From Xanthostigma xanthostigma (Eukaryota; Arthropoda; Insecta; Raphidioptera; Raphidiidae): a stretch of 64,000 nucleotides of DNA. The stretch spans positions 27,229,501 to 27,293,500 of the forward strand of contig OY754465.1 in the NCBI GenBank assembly GCA_963575645.1, given 5' to 3'. The notes beneath the pieces are model-generated. The model saw only the letters and a list, made by a program, of their open reading frames with translations. It was not told the origin of the DNA and searched no databases. Numbering within the stretch: the stretch's first letter is position 1; each line of letters starts with the position of its first letter. Positions 22,227 through 30,585 of the stretch are shown one piece after another. Made by a program: the position numbers and the translations under genes.

Positions 22227-22961
22227 TAAAGGGTGTCTCAGCAAGAACTTGAATTTCGAATTGCGCGCCATTTTCGACTGTCAATTGTTGAGTCAACCAT
22301 ATTTGGTGTTTGTATAATTAAAACATTGACATTTACGAAAATGGTGCGTTATAGCTTAGAAGAACGTTTGTTTATAGTGAAAACCCATTACAAAAATTTT
22401 TGAAAATGTTGAAGGTGCCGCCGTGACTGTCGACGGTAATCGTTACCGGGCCATGTTGACAGACTTTTTTTGGCAAGAATTAGACGGAATTGACTTAAAT
22501 GAGATGTGGTTGACAGGATGGCGCTACCTGTCACACCGCACGTGAAACAATGACTTTGTTACAAACCACGTTTTCAGGTCGTGTCATTTCTCGTTTTGGA
22601 GACCAAAACTGGCCGCCAAGAAGTTGCGATTTAACTTGTTTGCACTATTTTCTCTGGGGTTATTTGAAAAGTAAGATCTATGCGAACCACCCTGAGACAA
22701 TTGAGGAACTCAAAGAAGAAATTTCACGTCAAATTCGTCAAATCCAGCAGCCTTTACTGCAAAATGTACTGCAAAATTTCGTCAAAAGAATGCATACCTA
22801 CCTGCCAACAGAGCAACGGTGGCCATTTAACCGATATTTTGTTTCATGTGTAAATGTCATCACTACCTCCATGCATATGTAGAAAAAAATGTAAATAAAA
22901 TGTTGAATAAATATATTTTTTTTTATTTTTAAAATTCAAGTTCTTACTGAGACACCCTATA
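22227..22961 (+). mobile_element. Deleted mariner-related element
   Basis: The ends TATAAAGGGTGTCTCAGCA and the complement of TATAGGGTGTCTCAGTAAG define inverted termini of about 30 bases (GTGTCTCAG.AAGAACTTGAATTT shared), with TA at the junctions. The element is 735 bp and carries a transposase with a large internal deletion. It sits immediately before a Helitron-like repeat whose first bases overlap the right junction. Confidence 0.8.
22341..22882 (+). pseudogene. Mariner-related transposase with internal deletion
   Basis: The start MVRYSLEERLFIVKTHYKNF (22341) is the N-terminal helix of this transposase family and ends at a stop. The sequence then jumps to the catalytic region: VDGNRYRAMLTDFFWQELD, then after a one-base shift QDGATCHTAR (second aspartate, about 22517), then NWPPRSCDLTC and LHYFLWGYLKSKIYA. 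The third aspartate is replaced by histidine (codon CAC near 22643), and the first aspartate region (FTDE) is in the deleted part. The C-terminal helices (PETIEELKEEI, QNFVKRMHTY) remain. Spacing between the second aspartate and the mutated third position is again about 41 residues. It is dead on three independent counts. Confidence 0.85.
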
Positions 22962-23704
22962 CTAATATATAAAGCAGAAGAGTTTGTTTGTTTGTTTGAA
23001 CGCGCTAATCTCAGGAACTACCGGTTCGAATTGAAAAAAATTTTTTTTGTTGGATAGCCCATTTATCGAGGAAGGCTATAGGCTATATAATATCACGCTG
23101 CGACTAATAGGAGCGGAAAATCAATGAAAAATGTTGCAGAATGTCAGTCAAAATTGTTCACAATATACTTATATTCAGGTGAAATGCCCTAACTGAATAT
23201 CCCAATATTAGCGGCACACGACAGAAGCTCGGTTAGATCAGCCGGTAGAGCGCTCGACTCATGATCTCAGGATCGTGGGTTCGAGCCCCACCTTGGACGA
23301 ATATGTTTTTAATGTTTTTTTTTTTTAATTTTCTATTTTTCTTTCTTCTAAGGCTATCATTTAAATTTATTTTAGTTTTATTTACGACTAATTAAAATTA
23401 AATAAATCTATATAATAGCTCATTTGAAAACTATTACAGTACCTATATATAAAAATAAGTTTCCTACAGTGTTTTCAATTAAATATTTATTATATTTTAT
23501 TAATTATACAGTAATTATTGATTTAAAAGAAATAATTATTACTACTTAAAAAAATATTTTCATCAAAAATGGAGGTTTGAGTTTAAAATAAGTAATAAAG
23601 CAGGGAACATTCATGTCTCGGTAAACTAAAATGAATGTGCTTACTCATGTCCCTCCCTTCCCCATTCGTTCTTTTGCACCCGGGTGAAACCAGACGGGAC
23701 CACT
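22962..23704 (+). mobile_element. Non-autonomous Helitron-like repeat
   Basis: The start TACTAATATATAAAGCAG, then GTTTGTTTGTTTGAACG, CTAATCTCAGGAACTACC and TATCGAGGAAGGCTATAGG are typical of short Helitron-like repeats in insect genomes. It ends near 23704 with CCCGGGTGAAACCAGACGGG and ACCACTAGT, a GC-rich fold followed by CTAGT. A tRNA-derived segment lies inside at 23228-23302. Assignment is from memory of such repeats and from the terminal signals. Confidence 0.5.
23228..23302 (+). pseudogene. tRNA-Lys-derived pseudogene, anticodon CAT
   Basis: The D-arm (GATCAGCCGGTAGAGC), the anticodon arm (CTCATGA between TCGA and TCTC) and the T-arm (GTGGGTTCGAGCCCCAC, perfect stem) closely follow a eukaryotic tRNA-Lys (CTT), but the anticodon position reads CAT and the acceptor stem has mismatches. 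It may be a mobilised tRNA copy or the head of a SINE. It is not a plausible functional tRNA. Confidence 0.7.
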
Positions 23705-23955
23705 AGTAATATTATAAAGAGAGAATGCGAATTTTGTGTTTGTGTATGTGCGGAGGGTACCTACTCTTCGAAACTACTTATCCGATTTCAAATTTTCTTC
23801 CACCAATATTTAGAATGTACCTTCAGGATGAACATAAGCTATATATTATAGCGTTAAAATAAAAACGCTTTTCGTGAAGACCAATTTTGCAAAGTAAGTC
23901 GACGAATAAACGGTAGCAATCTGCAAATTCAGGCGAAGCCAGCCCGGGACACTAG
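23705..23955 (+). mobile_element. Second Helitron-like repeat, head-to-tail
   Basis: Directly after the CTAGT of the previous repeat comes AATATTATAAAGAGAGAAT, then GTGTTTGTGTATGTGCGG. The repeat ends with CAGGCGAAGCCAGCCCGGG and ACACTAGTAG. Length is about 250 bp; non-coding. Two such ends in tandem suggest one element inserted at the terminus of the other. Confidence 0.45.
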
Positions 23956-24039
23956 TAGCCTAATAATTGTATTTACAATTCTGTGTTTTTCACAACTGAC
24001 GCATTATTATTATAATAATATTATAATAATTATGATATA

Positions 24040-24546
24040 GCTCCTATTGCCTTTTTCTCAATTGCATATATTCCCACATTATCAGAAAAATTAAAACATT
24101 TTTTTAAATCCGAAAATATTCAAATTGCCTTCAAAAATTGTAACTCTATATATAAAAACTTTTTTTCTAAATTAAAAGAAAAAACTGCCAAATTACAATG
24201 TTCAAATGTAGTTTACAAAATTGATTGTAAAGATTGTGATGCTGTATATATTGGTCAGACTTCTCAATATTTGTCCCAACGTTTAAAACAACATAACTAT
24301 GACATACAAAAATATAAAAAATATTTCCATCCCAATACTAATTTTACATCTTTAGTTCAACATTGTTACAACAATAATCATGAATTTGATTTTAATAACG
24401 CTAATATTGTAACACAGGAATGTAATTATTCTAAACGTTTATTTTTAGAAATGCTTTTCATTAAAAAATTCAACACAAGTGTCAACAAAAGAACAGATAT
24501 TGAGAGTATGTCCTCTATATATAGCAAATTAATTGACAAATTGTAG
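24040..24546 (+). pseudogene. Penelope-like element, GIY-YIG endonuclease end
   Basis: The open frame from 24040 reads APIAFFSIAYIPTLSEKLK, the connector after the reverse transcriptase in Penelope-like elements, then VVYKIDCKDCDAVYIGQTSQ (24207 onward), where VYK and YIG form the GIY-YIG motif. Next come LSQRLKQHNYD and, further on, LVQHCYNNNHEFDF, with ERLFLE-like EMLFIKKFNTSVNKRTD near the end. The reverse transcriptase is absent upstream, so this is a 5'-truncated copy. It ends at a TAG and is followed by the tail at 24924-24990. The intact protein would nick the target and prime reverse transcription; this fragment cannot. Confidence 0.85.
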
Positions 24547-24923
24547 AAACTATTTATAACAAGCATAAACTTATCAATGTTCTGTTTTTCGTGTTTTAAA
24601 AAAATTCAAAAACATTTTTTCAATCAGTATAACTTTATACAAGTAACAGACACATTTATACAGTTTTCAGTAAAAATATATTCGTTCTTTCAAGATAAAT
24701 AGTAATTTAATACCTTTGATGACAATTTTTATTTTAATTTACTTTATACATAACAATAATACTGAAAAAATTGGTAAGTTTATCTATTTTATTTCCAAAT
24801 TTTAACTTTAATTTTTAACAACAATAATTTAACAATAACAACTTTAAGATCAATAACATTAACAATAACAAATGTAACAACAATAATTTGAAACTTTTTT
24901 ATATATTAAATCTTTTAGATTCT

Positions 24924-24990
24924 CCGAAGATGGCATAAAGTGTGCCGAAACGTCAGATAATAAAAATGCAATAAAAATCTTCAGTATTTG
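24924..24990 (+). repeat. Penelope tail of the same copy, hammerhead-like
   Basis: CCGAAGATGGCATAAAGTG and TGCCGAAACGTCAG: the block CCGAAGA is one base from CTGAAGA, helix II is GGCA/TGCC, and GAAA is intact. It lies about 380 bases after the endonuclease stop, with AATAAAAATGCAATAAA behind it (possible polyadenylation signals). This links the core motif to a coding Penelope-like copy. Confidence 0.6.
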
Positions 24991-25054
24991 CTTTTTTCAT
25001 CGATCCTATGCCACCAGGATTCTTCCTTCTTAATCTTCTAATTATTATTATAGT

Positions 25055-25305
25055 CTAGTCCACAAACTCTATCTCTATTATTTATAGTTTTAATTTAACG
25101 TTGAAAATAAGGTTTCATGCGGCCGTTACAGCTCGAGCGCACAGCCCTGTTGAGAGAGTACAACACATAAAATAATTTTTTTATAGTGTTAATTAGCAAA
25201 TTAAAATTTTGAATAAATTATGGTATCATCTTAACACTTGAAAGCATAAAATTCGGTTGAAAGAAATATTTTAAATTTCTTTTTATATAAGTGACGCTAT
25301 TGTTA
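25055..25305 (-). repeat. Repeat family R, partial copy
   Basis: In reverse orientation it matches 46800-47020: TTTCAAGTGTTAAGATGA, ACCATAATTTATTCAAA, ATGTGTTGTACTCT, AACGGCCGCA and TTTTCAACGTTAAATT. It is partial, without the outer arms of the full element at 46264-47282. Confidence 0.65.
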
Positions 25306-25390
25306 ACTAACTAATTATTTTCGAAAAAACGCCTCCATTGGCAACAACAAAAAATGTTTAAATAAAAAGAAAATTAAAGTGAAAAGAAAA

Positions 25391-25760
25391 ATTAAAAAAT
25401 GTCGGCGGCAATCGAACCCGGCACATTGTCACTACTAGGTACAGACCTTATCATCTACGCCACGGCGCTGTACCGCTGTTATTGTGGTGTAGAAGTATAA
25501 GCACTTATTTAATTTGATTAACTTCTGAAAATTATCCATTTATTATAGCACTATTCTACGGTAAATTATGTTTTAACTACTTATTAGCTGTCAAAAATAA
25601 TAAAAAATAAAACTGTTTATGAAAATTATACTAGTGAACACATTTCAGTGAATTTAAATAGGATTCTGGTTTGATAGTAAAAAACATGAATAAAATATAA
25701 ACCAAGGCGATCCGACCAAAATTGCGATCTGTAGAGCTCGGACGTACATGAACTTTGAAA
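25391..25760 (+). repeat. Repeat family T, left part
   Basis: It contains a tRNA-like segment on the minus strand (25403-25478: A-box GTGGCGTAGATGATAAGG, B-box GGGTTCGATTGCC). It continues with AAAATAATAAAAAATAAAAC, GTTTGATAGTA and GCGATCTGTAGAG, as in the copies at 43287 and 56689. It stops at the microsatellite position (about 25760); the rest of the family sequence resumes at 26965 beyond the Harbinger fragments. Confidence 0.65.
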
Positions 25761-26015
25761 ACAAAATTGATTAAAAAATGTTGCTGGATATACTGCCATC
25801 AGAACAGCCGGTTTTCTTTGACTTCTACAAGATTTGGCTCCAAAAGGGCGCTGGGTGAGTCGCCCATAAGGAAATAACCAGAAGTTAAGACGTTCAAGTC
25901 AGAGGGATTGTCGGATATTGGAGTTAGGGATCACGAATTCAAACAAGCTTCAATCTGATTTAGGAGTATATACATTTCTTCAGAATATAACTCTATAATT
26001 TTTTTTCTATTTCAG

Positions 26016-26540
26016 TTTCCTGAAACACAAAAGGAAAGGAAAATGATAGCAAAAGAATTTGAAAATAGATGGAACTACTACCATCACTATGTCGGAGCCA
26101 TTGATGGAAAGCATGTTGAAACCGTGCCTTCTAAAAACAGTGGTTCATTATATTATAATTATAAAAGAAGGTTTAGCATGGTACTGCTGGTAATAGTGGA
26201 GGAGTTCTTTTAAATACAAAGTTCTATGAAAAACTTGCAAATAACTCATTAAATATTCCTCCTGAAGAAAAATTGAGCAACAGTTCTCGCATACTCCCAT
26301 AAGTATTTGTTGCTGACGACGCGTTTGCTCTAGCAAAAGTTCTGGTAAAACCTTTTAGACAAAGAGACATAGCAGACAATTGAATGAAAAGAATTTATAA
26401 TTATCGGGTTTCAAGGGCTCGTCGCGTAGTAGAAAATGCATTTGGAATATTTGCAGCAAGGTTTAGAGTGTTTAGGACAGCAATACACGTTTCAGCGATA
26501 AGCATTCTGCCGGTGGAAAATCTAATTCTTTCCGACACAT
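26016..26540 (+). pseudogene. Harbinger (PIF) transposase fragment, plus strand
   Basis: A splice-acceptor-like TTTTTTCTATTTCAG precedes the exon. The frame has YVGAIDGKHVETV (first catalytic aspartate), SGSLYYNYKRRFSMVLL, then after a deletion LLNTKFYEKLANNSLNIPPE, VFVADDAFALAKVL and, past a TGA, YRVSRARRVVENAFGIFAAR with the catalytic glutamate in VENAFG. This is the DDE_Tnp_4 domain (HARBI1 family). The segment that normally holds the second aspartate, between FSMVLL and the NTKFY block, is missing. A stop before VFVADD adds to the decay. Homology ends near 26540, where it meets an opposite-strand fragment. Confidence 0.85.
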
Positions 26541-26805
26541 TTTTTTGTATAACTCAGTGTTCCTGTACACGCCACCATTCGACCTTGGCACCCGCAATCC
26601 ACAAAAATAAAATTGTAATCTGCGTCAACTAAAGCCATAAGTACTACGCTGAAAGTTTTGTGATAGTTGATGATCTCTGACCCACTATGAGCAGGACTTT
26701 GTATTAACACATGTTTTCCGTCAAGTACTCCCAGGCAGTGCGGAAAATTCCAAATTTGGCAGAATCCTTTTTCTATCATTAACCAGTCTGATGATGTCCG
26801 AGGCA
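26541..26805 (-). pseudogene. Second Harbinger transposase fragment, minus strand
   Basis: Read on the minus strand, an acceptor TTTTTTTGTTTCAG leads into LPRTSSDWLMIEKGFCQIWN, then HCLGVLDGKHVLIQ (first aspartate), INYHKTFSVVLMALVDADYN and FIFVDCGCQGRM (second aspartate). It then breaks off near 26541. It is the same domain as the plus-strand fragment but a different, divergent copy, and covers the region the other one has lost. Together the two fragments form an inverted chimera of two elements or a rearranged pair. Confidence 0.8.
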
Positions 26806-26856
26806 GCTGAAACAAAAAAATAAGTTGTAAATTATAAGTAAGTTTTTATTTTTTCT

Positions 26857-27105
26857 AGGACTCTGAAGATAAAGAAGCAATCGAAGATCATATACAAAAT
26901 AACTCTGAAAATGATGATACAAAGCAGGATGATGAGGGAGAAAACCCACAATTTAAGACGCCAAAAATGATTTTCAATTACAATTTTAGAAGTAATTATT
27001 AACTCGAATCGATCAAAAAATGGTTCTATTTTATAGAACAAAATCTCCTTTTTTCAAAAATCTACAGTTTGAATGGATTTGGTGTGAAATTAACTTAGAT
27101 GTAAC
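26857..27105 (+). repeat. Family T right part, after the Harbinger block
   Basis: From about 26965 (GATTTTCAATTACAATTTTA) to 27105 the sequence matches 43915-44060: AAAAATGGTTCTAT, GAATGGATTTGGTGTGAAA, TTAACTTAGAT. So the T repeat begun at 25391 continues here. Bases 26857-26964 are an acidic open stretch after a TTTTTTCTAG acceptor-like site (EDKEAIEDHIQNN, NDDTKQDDEGE); I cannot identify it. It could be an exon of the Harbinger accessory gene. Confidence 0.5.
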
Positions 27106-27109
27106 TTTT

Positions 27110-27949
27110 CAATAAATAAAATTATCTTCACTTTTTTAAAAATAAATTTAAAAGATTTTTTCAACGGAACTTTATCTTTATTCTTTCAAGTGTTGGGATG
27201 ACACCACAATTTATTCAAATTTTTAAATTGTTATTTAATACTACTACAAAAAAAATTTGAAAAGAAGTTTGACCCTGCAGGCCATCCCAGTTTATTTTTT
27301 AGCTCTTCGAGCTCAAAAAAAAACACTTTGTTACGAAATTTTCGTTCACGATATCTCATGAACAAATGAACCAATTTTGATGCGATTTGCGGCAGTCGAC
27401 GCAATTTTTTAACCTAAAAAAGTAATTTATTACAGAAAAATCGATCTCATAGGAATTTTACGAGCAATTTAAAAAAAACACTTTTTTACAAATTTTTCGT
27501 TCACGATATCTCGTGAACAAATGAACCAATTTTGATCTGGTTTGTGGCGATCGACGCAGTTTTTTTAACCTAAGAATGTAATTTATTACAAAAAAATCGA
27601 TCTGATAACAATTAAGTCATTTTAAAAAAACACTTTTTTACGGTTTTTTCGTTTACGGTATCTCGTGAACAAATGAACCGATTTTGATGCGGTTTGCGGA
27701 AATCGACGCAGTTTGTTAAGGAGAAGAGCTGATTAGATTTTAGAATTAATCGGTTTAGTAGTTTAGAAAATCTTTTACAAAAACAAATTTAAAAAAATTT
27801 TTGAAACTTGTTTTTTTAAGATTTCTCAAAATTTTTTGGGCCGAATCGTTTCAAATTTTCAGGAAGTCTAAGTTCACCAAGATCACGTCAGATGCCGCAA
27901 ACCGCGTTTAAGTCGGACACTCCGTTCAAAAGATATAAAAGGTTTACTA

Positions 27950-27994
<45 letters not shown>

Positions 27995-28480
27995 GCCCTA
28001 CGGACATCATCGCCAAAATAGTTTCAATAGCTTCCTAGGAACTCAAAACGTCGAGATCTGGCGAAAACTCGATTTTCGAAAATCGGGGTGAAACCAATAA
28101 CTTCCCGATTTTTGAAAAAAAAAAATTTTTTTTTTTTTAAAGCGGGAAGTTAAAAATATTTTATATGTTGTACTCTGTCAACAGGGCTGTGCGCTGGAGC
28201 TGTAACGGCTGCACGAAACCCTTTTTTCAATGTTAAATTAAAACTATAAATAATAGAAATAAAGTTCCGGGATATGGAACTTTTTTAATGAAAATTTCCT
28301 TCTCTTTAAGAATCATTTTTTACGACTTCGGCTATCGCTTATATTTTTTGAGATATCAGCGAAGAACTTAATGCCTTTTTTCTTTTATCTTAATTTGTTT
28401 AAATAACTTTTGCGATTTCTTATGTGCTAATAAAATATTTTTATACATTTTTATAGACGTACTTCCGAATCTAATGAGCC
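27110..28480 (+). repeat. Repeat family R, interrupted by family K
   Basis: Bases 27110-27242 (TCAACGGAACTTTAT, CTTTCAAGTGTTGGGATGA, TTTAAATTGTTATTTAATAC) and 28153-28480 (ATGTTGTACTCTGTCAACAG, GTAACGGCTGCACG, CTTTAAGAATC, GGCTATCGCTTATA) are consecutive in the full copy at 46797-47110. The K repeat lies precisely between them. Confidence 0.7.
27243..28152 (-). repeat. Repeat family K, copy 2 (three internal units)
   Basis: An inverted copy of 6905-8021: it opens with AAGTTTGACCCTGCAGGCC and ends with AGCGGGAAGTTA. Units with CGACGCA and GAACAAATGAACC recur at about 27395, 27550 and 27705. A (CA)n run lies at 27955-27990. A block of about 60 bases near the K end (around 27290) is missing compared with copy 1. 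Confidence 0.75.
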
Positions 28481-29164
28481 GTCGGTCATTTTTGAACTAG
28501 CTATTTCAAGCCTTAACACGTTTTTGAGTTTGTGAACTAGACTATTATGCCAGAAGAAAATTCTATATGTACCGCGATTTAGGACCATTAACAGTGTATC
28601 AATTGGTGTTGTTTACATGTTGGCATGAGTCTTGAATTTGATGAAATAGTTATACATCTTACGACATATTTAGTTACATCAGATGTCTGCAACATGATAT
28701 ATTTACATATAACTTTACCTTATCAGTAAATAGCAAATTTAAAGTACACACAACTAGAGAGTAGGTCAGAATAAGGAAAATTCGTTGATTGTAAAAAATA
28801 CATAAAACTTGTTACAATAAGCTATACGATTTCCCTACAATATCGTCGTTGACACAATAGTTTTTTTTACTGTTGTTACAAGAAAGCAATAGAATTGTTT
28901 GTAAAAAAATACTGTTCGTTTCCTACAAGAAGACAAAAAAATACATTCACCGAGTTGAAAAAATGCTTGAATGTGTCTCTACTAAACGTGTAACTCTTGT
29001 TTAATAAGAACTCATATTCATCACGTGATAAATCAACAGAAAGAAAAAACAATAACTTACCAGCTACCCTACAAGAAACATTAAAGAGGGGTGAAAACAC
29101 AATAAAAAGCTTAATTTCATAGAGAATTTATTTTAAATTTAAGTTACACCTGATTAAATACGTA
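28481..29164. other. No gene seen
   Basis: AT-rich with one unrecognised minus-strand frame (28876-29100). No repeats shared with the rest of the window were noticed. Confidence 0.4.
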
Positions 29165-29290
29165 CTGTCCGTGATGGAAATTATTTATTTACAAACACAC
29201 GTTTAACAAAACAGTTAAACACACAAATGTAAAGTACTTCTCTAACGTAACAGAAACAAAACTCATAAACTCTGACTAATAAAATGATAG
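29165..29290 (-). repeat. Short repeat shared with 37793-37920
   Basis: In reverse orientation it matches 37793-37920: TTTTATTAGT, TTTGTTTCTGTTACGTTA, GAGAAGTACTTT, TTTGTTAA, TGTAAATAAATA and TTTCCA/TTCTAC-CACG. The pattern resembles the R/U5 part of an LTR but no internal retroelement domain is near. Confidence 0.4.
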
Positions 29291-29514
29291 AACAAGTAAT
29301 GAAGAATATAAAGTCACTAATTATGTACACAAAATATACCACCAACTCAAAATCCGGAATTACACTTCCACCGTTTTCCTGGATTTTTTATTTAATATTT
29401 CTAAATTTTTATATAGTTCTTTCACATATTGAGTTCAATAATATTAGTTCAGTTATCAATTGACATAATATTTTGATTAGAATTACATTTTTTTATTAGT
29501 AGAACTTTTGTTCC

Positions 29515-29697
29515 AAAAATGTGTATCGAAGGAGATTCGTTTGGTTGAGGAACAATTGAAAAATAAGCTTTACCAAAGTATCGCTTGTGGCCAACGTTTC
29601 GAAAAATCATCTTCAGGCCGATACTCTGGTAAAGCTTATTTTTCAATTGTTCCTCAACCTAATAAATATCCTTCAATACATTTTTTTATCTAAAGTC
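29515..29697 (-). repeat. Inverted Penelope tails around a hammerhead-like core
   Basis: Arms of about 60 bases (29515-29576 and 29631-29697, with GGTTGAGGAACAATTGAA and AAGCTTTACC) pair imperfectly. The loop holds, on the minus strand, GCCTGAAGATGATTTTTCG and AAACGTTGGCC: CTGAAGA, a short helix and GAAAC. In a hammerhead the flanking stem would close as helix I, so arm plus core is compatible with such a fold, although the cleavage-site nucleotides are not clearly present. Confidence 0.55.
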
Positions 29698-30052
29698 ATA
29701 GCTTGATAATTGAGAAACACAACTTCAATTTTTTCCGGGAGGTGTTGTGCACAAATCTGGTAGGGGTCACACGTGCCCGGAAAACAGTCATTTGGAAATA
29801 GCTGAAGAACGGTTAGTTTTAGGATAAAAAAGTTTATTACCAATTTGAAAGCCGATTAAATTTCGAACAAAATTACGTATTTAATACGTTCTTTATAGAA
29901 TTTAAAATTGAAAGTATATATTTTCATAAACCAAAAACTCTTTAAAGCAAGCTTTTTGCGAAAAATTACTATCTTAAAACAAAGTTCAAAATTACACTAT
30001 TTCGACTTGCGTACTTTCTATTAGATACTGGTTTCAAAAAATTCAGAGCAAA
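29698..30052. other. No gene seen
   Basis: AT-rich; no repeats or motifs recognised. Confidence 0.4.
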
Positions 30053-30585
30053 TTAAGGTAGTACAAGCACCAAGGCAATTTTAAATAAAAGGCTTGATTT
30101 TTTTATATTTCGGTAGGTGGATGATATGTTTTCATTGATTTCTCCAAAACTAGTCGGTGGAAATTAAAAAAAACTATTTAAATTAAAGTTAAAACCTTAA
30201 TAAATTATTGAAAATAAAAAAAAAACCGTTGTGCCCGACTAATTAAAAAGATATTTAATTTTTTTAATTAAATATCTTTTTAATTAGTCGGCACAACGGG
30301 TTTTTTTTGTTTTCAATAATTTATTAAGGTTTTAACTTTAATTTAAATAGTTTTTTTTTTAATTTCCACCGACTAGTTTTGGAGAAATCAAAGCAAACAT
30401 ATCATCCATCTACCGTTTTACCATAAAGCCAATGTTAAATATGCCTACTTTTGAAGTCATTTATTTATTTAAATAATCGGGCAACCCCCCTAAAATTATT
30501 AGAATTGGTTTAGACTTAGTCCAACTTCATATAAAAAAATCAAGCATTTTATTTAAAATTGCCTTGGTGCTTATACTACCTTAAA
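30053..30585. repeat. 530-bp foldback, nearly complete palindrome
   Basis: Left arm 30054-30250 and right arm 30265-30415 pair almost perfectly (TTTCTCCAAAACTAGTCGG, AAACCTTAATAAATTATTG, TAATTAAAAAGATATTTAA and complements). The outer ends pair again through TAAGGTAGTACAAGCACCAA (30056) and its complement at 30562-30581. A block of about 110 bases (30416-30525) is present only in the right arm. No transposase. Confidence 0.8.

Noticed and set aside
27950-27992. CRISPR-like or regulatory array
   Set aside because: It is a plain (CA)n microsatellite; no CRISPR array exists in this eukaryotic window.
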